Assembly (NCBI GenBank): GCA_017511405.1
Contig: JAFWKB010000060.1
Span: 1 to 18,809 of the forward strand
Reading direction: 5' to 3'
DNA length: 18,809 nucleotides
Origin: Candidatus Saccharimonadota bacterium
Lineage (GTDB): Bacteria > Patescibacteriota > Saccharimonadia > Saccharimonadales > Saccharimonadaceae
The position numbers and the translations under genes are program-made. Within the stretch, counting starts at the first letter, position 1. Every line of letters starts with the position of its first letter. Below are positions 5,175-11,755 of the stretch, piece after piece. The notes below the pieces were generated by a model that had not been told where the DNA came from, did not search any database, and saw only the letters and a list, made by a program, of their open reading frames with translations.

Positions 5175-7997
5175 ATGGATGAAGGATCCGATTACTTAAG
5201 AAATGCAGAATCTGCCTCAATCGAGGAAGAAAACAACTCTTCAAAAGAAGGCGGCATTTCTGATATTCGAGACGCTGAAGAAAATACCTTCGTCAACTCT
5301 GTGTCTGGAAAAAATAACAACCCATTTGAAGTTAGGAAGAAAAAAACCTCCTTCAAAAAAGCTGCTCCGCTCGTCGTTATTCTCGTCGCTATAGGTGGAT
5401 TTGCCGCGATGGCATTTGCTGCACAGGCTATGATGCCTTTTGCTGTAGTTAATCGGCTAATCGAGGAGTTTAATATAAACGGGATTTCTTCCACGATTCG
5501 TTCCGACAATATGCTCGATCTCCAGCTGTCAGCCTCGGATTCCTCAATATTTGATAACGCTTTTGGACTTACTGACTATCAAAAGGAAGCCTTAAAAAAC
5601 ACTGGTATTTATTCGAAAGAGTACAACGGAACCTCTACTACTCTTGTTTATAAAAAGAAAGACGGAAAATATCAATGCGTTGTTTCGACCGGAGTTATTG
5701 CCCAGGGTGCCGCTCCTGCCAACGATATAAGGGAAATCCTTCCCGAAGGAGATTCGGCCAAATTCGAAAGTCCTGCATGTATTTCTACTCAAGACGCCAT
5801 GGCCGACTCAGAATTCAAGACTGCCTATACCGCCGCCTCGAAAACCTGGCGGGGAGGGAATTCTGGTTGGGCAGATGCTCTGTCTGGTCTCGCCGAAGAT
5901 TATCATGGGTACACTCGTTCGCGTTGGTTTAATTTTACGGCCAAAACTACTGCTAAAGCTACAACAGAAGCTTTTTCTACCGTTGCACGTTCCAAGATCG
6001 ATGATATCGATAATATGACTGGGAGTCGAGCACGTTGGGATGAGGAGTATGAAACCTATAATGAAGAAACTCAAGAAACAACTTCTGGTGTCAATCAAAT
6101 GCGCGAAGAAGAACAAACCAAAATCGCACAAGAAGGAGCCTATAATAAGATAGAAAAAGCCGCCAACGTTATTGGCAAGGCCCAGATTGGAACTAATATA
6201 TTCTGTGGCGCAATAGAAGCTCTTATGAGCATTCAGACCCTTGCCTCGACCTATCAACGGATTCAGAAAATCAATCTTGCTTCTGGGTATATCGAAGCAG
6301 TGCAGAGAGTTCAAGCCGGTTATAGCGATGATGCTGCTGCTATGAACGAGTATAACAACCGCCTAACGACCAAAGATGAAGAAACTGGAAAATCTGCTAT
6401 GAACTCTGCTGGAATCGGTTCGCTCATGACCGGTTCGGCTATTGACCCTAACAATGATCCTGATGTTCAAGCTAATAACTCAGAAAACATACTATTTAGC
6501 TCGAATAATACGAGCAATGGGCCAGTAGAATCATTTATCCAAAGCGTTGCGGGGAGTGGTCGGGGACTATTGGACGCCTTTAAAACGTGCAATTACGCAA
6601 AGGGCGGTTTAGCTTTTGCGAGCGCCGCAATTACGACCGCCGCAATTGTTGCTGCTGCATCTAATCCAGTAGGTTGGGCGGTTTCTATCGGTGCCATAAG
6701 TGTAAAAGCGATCGTAGGCATAGCCGTAAAAGTGACGGCCATAATAGTCGTTCCGCAACTGGTTAACTATGTCATTCTCAAAATTGGTAAATCTATGATT
6801 GAAGATATGGCGACGGAATGGACGGGGAAGGCACTCGGGGATGCCCTTGTGTCCGGAGGAAACATTACTCTTTCTGCCAATGCTCAGACCGGTGGCGGAT
6901 CTCCGGGAGGCGAGAATGCTTTTAAGGCTTTCAGGGCAGAACAAAACACCGTGGTTGCGGCTGAGGCTGAGTATCAACGTCAAATTCGCTCACCATTCGA
7001 CTATACTTCTCAATATACTTTTCTTGGCAGCATGGTTTATAGTCTCGTACCGCTTGCGAACTCTTCGGGTGTTGGTTCTGTCTTAAGAAATATGAGCTCA
7101 CTATTCAATAGCTACTCCTCTAAGTTACTTCCAAAAGCCTCCGCTGCCGCGACCACGGATCTTATGAATAAAGAAGGTGTTCTGGCCAAAGAAGGAGATT
7201 GTCCTCTCTTAGATAGTATTCACATTCAAGGCAATGGATACTGTGATGTTCTCTTTATGACCGACAATACTACCATGTCCACTCAAGATTATAGTCCCGC
7301 TGACGTCATAGAATATGAACTTAATCATAATCAAATAGTCAAGGGAGGAGAAAATTATATTATCCATCCCGACTCTCGTCTTGCTAAGTATGCTATGTAT
7401 TGCGGACAAAGAGTATCCACCTGGGGCATTGCCGACGCCAATATTGCCGAATCTCTAAGAGGCACTAAATCTGCCGCAAAAGGATTATTGAGTCTTGTTC
7501 CGCTTGCTTCTGACGTCATGCAGATTATTGAGTCAGTTCAACAAGAAAGCAATTTGGGTTGGACGACCGGCGCTAACTGTGTCGCTTCCGAAGAAAACCC
7601 ATATTGGTGCGAAAACAAAATCCACCAACGCTTCCTCGAGGATCAACGTTGGCTTTCCGATACCGGCTCCGTTAAAACCGACGCTGTTACCGCCTTTTAT
7701 ACCGATTACTATAAAGAGAATCCTCTCGATACTTCTCCAGAAGGCATCCTTGCACGCTATTCTGGCATGACGAAAGACGATGTAATTGCTACGCTTGATC
7801 TTATGGAAGGTATAACATATCTCGCAAACTACGATCCTGCGACTCGTTACGCTTTTGACTCTAAAGCTGACACGGAATCCGAACAAGTCTTCTTTGAAGA
7901 AACAAATAATGACTGGGATTTATTAAATACCGAAATTGCTCTTGAGCCTAAGTTTATTTCTTACTTCGACATAAGGAATCGTGCGGCTGTGGTATAA
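5175..7997 (+). CDS. Large membrane protein of unknown function (940 residues)
   Basis: I do not recognise a named family. Residues 1-61 are acidic then Lys-rich and probably cytoplasmic. A strong hydrophobic stretch at 62-92 (Ala/Val/Met-rich) is the first membrane segment. Residues ~95-470 are mostly polar, with a charged helical stretch around 285-335 (Glu/Gln/Lys-rich, possible coiled coil). Residues 478-495 and 500-535 are a second hydrophobic block able to cross twice. After it come a Gly-rich linker (561-580) and a long tail to 940. Nine cysteines (168, 202, 344, 472, 676, 690, 743, 802, 812), five of them in the tail, suggest an oxidising exterior location for part of the protein. It has its own leaderless-type promoter and sits between the cutinase-vWA gene and a cation pump. 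A role in secretion, surface assembly or host contact is only a guess. Confidence 0.7.
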   Translation: MDEGSDYLRNAESASIEEENNSSKEGGISDIRDAEENTFVNSVSGKNNNPFEVRKKKTSFKKAAPLVVILVAIGGFAAMAFAAQAMMPFAVVNRLIEEFNINGISSTIRSDNMLDLQLSASDSSIFDNAFGLTDYQKEALKNTGIYSKEYNGTSTTLVYKKKDGKYQCVVSTGVIAQGAAPANDIREILPEGDSAKFESPACISTQDAMADSEFKTAYTAASKTWRGGNSGWADALSGLAEDYHGYTRSRWFNFTAKTTAKATTEAFSTVARSKIDDIDNMTGSRARWDEEYETYNEETQETTSGVNQMREEEQTKIAQEGAYNKIEKAANVIGKAQIGTNIFCGAIEALMSIQTLASTYQRIQKINLASGYIEAVQRVQAGYSDDAAAMNEYNNRLTTKDEETGKSAMNSAGIGSLMTGSAIDPNNDPDVQANNSENILFSSNNTSNGPVESFIQSVAGSGRGLLDAFKTCNYAKGGLAFASAAITTAAIVAAASNPVGWAVSIGAISVKAIVGIAVKVTAIIVVPQLVNYVILKIGKSMIEDMATEWTGKALGDALVSGGNITLSANAQTGGGSPGGENAFKAFRAEQNTVVAAEAEYQRQIRSPFDYTSQYTFLGSMVYSLVPLANSSGVGSVLRNMSSLFNSYSSKLLPKASAAATTDLMNKEGVLAKEGDCPLLDSIHIQGNGYCDVLFMTDNTTMSTQDYSPADVIEYELNHNQIVKGGENYIIHPDSRLAKYAMYCGQRVSTWGIADANIAESLRGTKSAAKGLLSLVPLASDVMQIIESVQQESNLGWTTGANCVASEENPYWCENKIHQRFLEDQRWLSDTGSVKTDAVTAFYTDYYKENPLDTSPEGILARYSGMTKDDVIATLDLMEGITYLANYDPATRYAFDSKADTESEQVFFEETNNDWDLLNTEIALEPKFISYFDIRNRAAVV

Positions 7998-7998
7998 T
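7990..7998 (+). promoter_or_regulatory. Extended -10 promoter overlapping the stop codon of the 940-aa gene
   Basis: TGGTATAAT (TGnTATAAT) spans 7990-7998. The TAA within it, at 7995-7997, is the stop codon of the preceding gene. The predicted transcription start falls at about 8004-8005, directly at the ATG at 8005. No clear -35 is seen. Confidence 0.6.
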
Positions 7999-8004
7999 TA
8001 AGTT

Positions 8005-10536
8005 ATGCTTAATTATTATAATCATTCCGTCAAAGATTCAGTTATCGATCTTAAATCCGACCCAGAAACCGGCCTCTCTTCTAAAGAAGTTCTTCATCGT
8101 CGAAAAAAATATGGCGAGAATAATTTAAACATCCAAACTACCCCGCTTTGGAAGAAACTCATTGAACCGTTTACTGACCTATTTATGCTAATTCTTCTCA
8201 TCGCTCTTATTCTTTCAATCTTCCAAAAATCTTGGACAGAGGTTATTGTAATTTCTATTAATATCGCCCTCGATATTGGCGTTTTTTATATCCAACGCTT
8301 TTCGACCGAAAGAATTCTTAATTCTCTTAAAGAAAAAACTATTCAAAAAATCACCGCCCTAAGAAACGGAAAAGAAGTCGAAATAGATGCGAGCGAACTT
8401 GTTCCTGGCGACATCGTTATCCTGCACGAGGGGGACCGCATCCCTGCCGACGGCCGAATAATTACGGAGTCTGGCCTATTAACTAACGAGGCTATGCTTA
8501 CAGGAGAATCTGAATCTATCGCTAAGGATGCAAAGGCAATTTCCGGAAAAAAGAAAGTCTACGAACAACGCAATATGGTTTTTTCTGGTTCCTTCGTGAT
8601 TACTGGTAACTCGAAAATCCTTGTTACTGCAACTGGAGACAATACCGAATATGGCAAAATCGCCTCTCTTGCCTCTAGTGCGATTTTTACTTCTCCAATC
8701 CAAGAGAAGATTAATAAGCTTGTCGTTCGCATTGCGACTATAATTTTAATCGTCGCTGTCGCCGTTTTGATAATTCAACTAGTTGATAAAATCCCATTCT
8801 ATGAAGCTACCGAGTTTACGCTTGCCATGATAGTTTCCGCCGTCCCTGAAGATTTGCCGATTGTAACCGCAATTATCCTTGCTATTGGGGCAGTTCGTCT
8901 TGCGAAGCGCAATGCGCTTATTAAAGAACTACGTGCTATCCAATCAATCGGTATCGTTTCCACTATCGCGAGCGATAAAACTGGAACCTTGACGGAAAAT
9001 CGTCTCTCTCTCCGCGATTTTTGGAATCCTAAAACCGACTCTAAGGCAAAAAAGAATAACGAAAGTTTTTATAAAGTTGTTTCTGAATCGGCAATCCCGT
9101 TCGACGCGGCGACCGATCCACTCGATCTCGCAATTTGGAATTATATCAAAGACGAAGAACCGCATTTATTAGATAGTAAACCATTAAAAACATATGCTTT
9201 CGATCAAACTTTAAAAACCTCGGGAAACTTATTTGAAGATAAAACCGGAAAATTACATCTTGTTATCAAGGGGGCTCCGGAGACAATTTTCTCTATGTGT
9301 GAGTCCATGAAAAAAACCGACCGCGAAAGAGCCGAGTCTGAACTTGAAAGTTTCTCCAATAAAGGATTCAAAGTCATTGCTCTTGCTAGTGCGAACATTA
9401 ATCATGAAATCAACGAACTTACGCGCTTAACGAAGAATGATAAATTCAAATTTGAAGGACTTATTGCAATTGCCGACACGGTCAGGGCTGGAGTGGTTGA
9501 CGCTATCAAACAAGCAGATACCGCTGGAGTTAAAGTTAAAATGGTTACCGGAGACCACGCTCAAACCGCCTTTGCGATAGGTCGCGAACTTGGGCTTTGC
9601 AAAGATTTTTCTGAAGTCCTAGATTGCTCAAAACTCGGAGATATACCCGACTCTGATTTAGAAGACCGTGTAAGAGCTGCATCGATTTTTGCCCGCGTCA
9701 CGCCTGAGGACAAATTCCGAATCTTGAGCATTATTAAAAAATCGGAAATCGTCGCTATGACGGGTGATGGCGTGAATGATGTTCCTGCTCTTACCAATGC
9801 TCATATTGGAATTGCTATGGGCGATGCCCCCTCTATCGTTCAAGATGCTGGCGATATGGTTCTACTCGATAATAACTTCGCCAACATAGTTTCAGCTATG
9901 AAAGAAGGCCGAGTTATTCTTGCTAATATTCGTAGAATGCTAGTTTATCTTCTTGCGACTAATGCCGGAGAAGTTATAATTACTCTTGCTGCTCTCCTGA
10001 TTTCCGGAGTTCAAATTCTATTACCTATTCAAATTCTATGGATCAACATGGTCACGGATACCCTCATGGTTATTCCTATCGGTCTTGAACCACCCGAACG
10101 AGAGTTCATGTCCCAAAAACCTGAGCCTAAAAATTCACCAATCCTTTCTAAAGTTCTAATTTCTCGTATGGTCGTAATGTCCGCAACTATGGCAATCATT
10201 ACACTCGCAATTTATTATTTTGCTTCTAGTCATTTTTCTCACGAAGAATCCAACAGCCTTGCGTTTACGGCTATGGTTGTAGTTCAGTGGGCCAATGCAC
10301 TTAGTGTCCGCGGAACTTATGAATCGATCTTTAAGCGAATGAAAGTTAGAAACCCGCTTTTTATTCTTTCATTTATCGCCGCAATCACTCTTCAATGTCT
10401 TGTCATGTTCGGTCCGCTTTCTGTTCTCACAAAAACCGTTCCCGTAAAACCAGTTGCGCTAATAATAACCATAGCCATTTCTTTCTTCGTCCCGCTTATT
10501 GTCTGTGAAATTCATAAAAAACTTGTCAAACCATAA
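8005..10536 (+). CDS. P2-type cation-transporting ATPase (Ca2+-ATPase-like)
   Basis: An ATP-driven membrane pump of 843 residues with the full P-type core. Domain order: N-terminal cation-ATPase domain, M1-M2 (~52-98), actuator domain with TGES at 166-169, M3-M4 (~240-300), phosphorylation site D324-K-T-G-T-L-T, nucleotide domain with KGAPE at 422-426, hinge TGDGVND at 586-592, and M5-M10 (~644-836). Transport-site residues resemble SERCA: PE-D-LP in M4 (Glu282), N653-x-x-E656 in M5, N681-x-x-T684-D685 in M6. The M4 motif is PEDLP instead of PEGLP, and the M8 Glu position is Gln761. These fit a Ca2+ (or Mn2+) exporter, but the ion is not proven. There is no Shine-Dalgarno before the ATG; the -10 lies six bases upstream, so the transcript is probably leaderless. 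Confidence 0.92.
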   Translation: MLNYYNHSVKDSVIDLKSDPETGLSSKEVLHRRKKYGENNLNIQTTPLWKKLIEPFTDLFMLILLIALILSIFQKSWTEVIVISINIALDIGVFYIQRFSTERILNSLKEKTIQKITALRNGKEVEIDASELVPGDIVILHEGDRIPADGRIITESGLLTNEAMLTGESESIAKDAKAISGKKKVYEQRNMVFSGSFVITGNSKILVTATGDNTEYGKIASLASSAIFTSPIQEKINKLVVRIATIILIVAVAVLIIQLVDKIPFYEATEFTLAMIVSAVPEDLPIVTAIILAIGAVRLAKRNALIKELRAIQSIGIVSTIASDKTGTLTENRLSLRDFWNPKTDSKAKKNNESFYKVVSESAIPFDAATDPLDLAIWNYIKDEEPHLLDSKPLKTYAFDQTLKTSGNLFEDKTGKLHLVIKGAPETIFSMCESMKKTDRERAESELESFSNKGFKVIALASANINHEINELTRLTKNDKFKFEGLIAIADTVRAGVVDAIKQADTAGVKVKMVTGDHAQTAFAIGRELGLCKDFSEVLDCSKLGDIPDSDLEDRVRAASIFARVTPEDKFRILSIIKKSEIVAMTGDGVNDVPALTNAHIGIAMGDAPSIVQDAGDMVLLDNNFANIVSAMKEGRVILANIRRMLVYLLATNAGEVIITLAALLISGVQILLPIQILWINMVTDTLMVIPIGLEPPEREFMSQKPEPKNSPILSKVLISRMVVMSATMAIITLAIYYFASSHFSHEESNSLAFTAMVVVQWANALSVRGTYESIFKRMKVRNPLFILSFIAAITLQCLVMFGPLSVLTKTVPVKPVALIITIAISFFVPLIVCEIHKKLVKP

Positions 10537-10551
10537 TTTCTCCTTTATAAT
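10523..10551 (+). promoter_or_regulatory. Predicted sigma70-type promoter for the 10580 gene
   Basis: TTGTCA at 10523-10528 and TATAAT at 10546-10551 are 17 bases apart. The -35 lies inside the last codons of the cation-pump gene. The predicted start is near 10558, giving a leader of about 22 bases that contains GGAGGT at 10570-10575. Confidence 0.75.
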
Positions 10552-10579
10552 CCCTCCATCAAAAAATACGGAGGTAATA

Positions 10580-11647
10580 ATGAAGAAAACATATGTGCTT
10601 GCAATACTTTTTGCAATATTGTTTGCCTTGTCGATTCCTTTGACGACGCATGCAACCGCGGAGGAAGATTTGTATCGTGATGGGGAAGACGACACGAGAA
10701 CCGTAACTATTTTTAATAACGCAGTAGAGTTTTGCGGATTTCTAAAAAACAAAAACCCACTTTTGTTTCAATATATGATGCAGGATTGCGAAGAAGAGGT
10801 AAATGAGTATGGCTTTGCTTATAGAGAAGACATTCGAGTCCCGGATGATGAAATTTGGGTTCTAAGAAATATTAGAATAAATTTTATTAATCCCGTCCCG
10901 CACTTTATCGTCCACGGAAATGGTAAACTTGTGATTGAGGGCGAACACACTAGATTCCGCAAAACAAACGGATGTGCCATTTTAATCGACTTCAATATGA
11001 CTAGCAAGAATCTCTTTATCAAGGAAGGTGTTTTTGAGACTGAAGATGGAGCCATGTCTCCAATCTGTATGGATAACGGAGAATTAACAGTAAAGGAAGA
11101 TGACCTTCCGGATAAAGACGCCGCCTGGGCAAAAATGAAAACATTTTTCCCGGAAGATTCGATTTTTGAAGATATTTCGAACGAAGAACCAAAACAGATT
11201 ACAGAGCTTACGCCGTTCTCGAAATGGATATATAAAATTGGTCCAAGTTGGTTTTACGGATTTCGAACATGGCGATTAAAAATAACGATAAATCCTAATC
11301 CAAAACCAGAACCTGAACTAGCTCCGGAGCCCGAGCCAGAGCCAACACCCGAACCGGAGCCTGAACCATCCAACGAGCCGGAAACACCCGACATCCCAAA
11401 AAATACTGAACCAGAAGTAAAGCCCTCTCAAACCGACGCGACGACGCCCAAAACACCTGATACCTCCGTTCCTCATATTCTCGAAACAAGTACAGACGGT
11501 AAGATGTTTACGGGCAATACGACGACTCGATCAAGAGATGTCATTAATGTCGCTCCACTTACTTTGTCACTAACAGTATTTTTTACACTATTTAGTATAA
11601 GCTCTATCAGGGGTAAAAAACACGCTAAACACAAACAAGATTATTGA
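10580..11647 (+). CDS. Exported, C-terminally membrane-anchored protein with Pro-Glu repeat
   Basis: A 355-residue protein of unknown function. The ATG at 10580 is chosen over an upstream in-frame GTG (10499) because GGAGGT sits five bases before it and it begins a clean signal peptide (basic MKK, hydrophobic 6-20, cleavage likely after ATA at 27). Residues 30-235 form a globular part rich in beta-strand-like stretches (e.g. 92-120), with Cys at 52, 70, 132 and 163 that could pair outside the cell. Residues 239-283 are a Pro/Glu-rich stalk. Residues 284-325 are Thr/Asp-rich. Residues 326-343 are hydrophobic, followed by a basic tail (RGKKHAKHK). No LPxTG-like motif precedes the membrane segment, so a simple membrane anchor is more likely than sortase linkage. 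The stop codon is TGA, the only one among the genes here. Confidence 0.75.
   Translation: MKKTYVLAILFAILFALSIPLTTHATAEEDLYRDGEDDTRTVTIFNNAVEFCGFLKNKNPLLFQYMMQDCEEEVNEYGFAYREDIRVPDDEIWVLRNIRINFINPVPHFIVHGNGKLVIEGEHTRFRKTNGCAILIDFNMTSKNLFIKEGVFETEDGAMSPICMDNGELTVKEDDLPDKDAAWAKMKTFFPEDSIFEDISNEEPKQITELTPFSKWIYKIGPSWFYGFRTWRLKITINPNPKPEPELAPEPEPEPTPEPEPEPSNEPETPDIPKNTEPEVKPSQTDATTPKTPDTSVPHILETSTDGKMFTGNTTTRSRDVINVAPLTLSLTVFFTLFSISSIRGKKHAKHKQDY
11294..11374 (+). repeat. Coding Pro-Glu dipeptide repeat
   Basis: Residues 239-265 of the gene at 10580 alternate Pro with Glu (also Lys, Thr, Ala). Glu codons alternate between gaa and gag and Pro codons between ccg, cca and ccc, so the DNA is an imperfect repeat. 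Such stalks are usually extended and span the cell wall or envelope. Confidence 0.75.
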
Positions 11648-11672
11648 CACACTATATATAGTGTCTTACAAT
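11644..11672 (+). promoter_or_regulatory. nrdD upstream promoter, overlapped by an NrdR box
   Basis: A perfect TTGACA -35 at 11644-11649 and TACAAT -10 at 11667-11672 have a 17-base spacer. The -35 overlaps the TGA stop (11645-11647) of the preceding gene. NrdR box 1 fills most of the spacer and box 2 begins just after the expected start site (~11679), the layout expected for repression by blocking RNA polymerase. Confidence 0.75.
11649..11664. promoter_or_regulatory. NrdR box 1
   Basis: acactatatatagtgt is a perfect 16-base palindrome and matches the NrdR box consensus acaCwAtATaTwGtgt. NrdR is the zinc-finger/ATP-cone repressor of bacterial ribonucleotide reductase operons. Confidence 0.9.
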
Positions 11673-11680
11673 AAACATAT

Positions 11681-11696
11681 ACGCTATATATGGTGT
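11681..11696. promoter_or_regulatory. NrdR box 2
   Basis: acgctatatatggtgt matches the NrdR consensus with small deviations. It starts exactly 32 bases after box 1, about three helical turns, which is the usual spacing of paired NrdR boxes. Confidence 0.88.
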
Positions 11697-11702
11697 ATAT
11701 GA

Positions 11703-11730
11703 TTGAAAAACGATAAAAAAATAGTATAAT
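11703..11730 (+). promoter_or_regulatory. nrdD downstream promoter
   Basis: TTGAAA at 11703-11708 and TATAAT at 11725-11730 are 16 bases apart. The predicted start is near 11737, just ahead of the AAAGGA Shine-Dalgarno at 11741-11746. It begins seven bases after NrdR box 2 and could also be affected by bound NrdR. Confidence 0.65.
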
Positions 11731-11755
11731 TAATCTTAAGAAAGGATTGTTTCGT

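Noticed and set aside
5808..6314. 168-residue open frame on the minus strand inside the 940-residue gene
   Set aside because: It is antisense to a clearly coding frame, lacks a ribosome site and shows no recognisable domain; the same holds for the other antisense frames at 963-1334, 7533-7886 and 14214-14579.
10499..10579. GTG at 10499 as start of the Pro-Glu stalk protein
   Set aside because: It overlaps the cation-pump gene, adds 27 non-signal residues, and the ATG at 10580 has a strong Shine-Dalgarno and starts a signal peptide.
11645..11647. Alternative genetic code with TGA as glycine
   Set aside because: TGA works as a stop here just before the nrdD control region, and no long gene in the window needs TGA read-through.
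11649..11664. The palindrome as a transcription terminator after the stalk protein
   Set aside because: The stem is AT-rich, there is no following T-run, and it matches the NrdR consensus and spacing better.
11747..11755. TTG start for nrdD
   Set aside because: It directly follows AAAGGA with no spacing; ATG 11756 has nine bases and matches the usual NrdD N-terminus.
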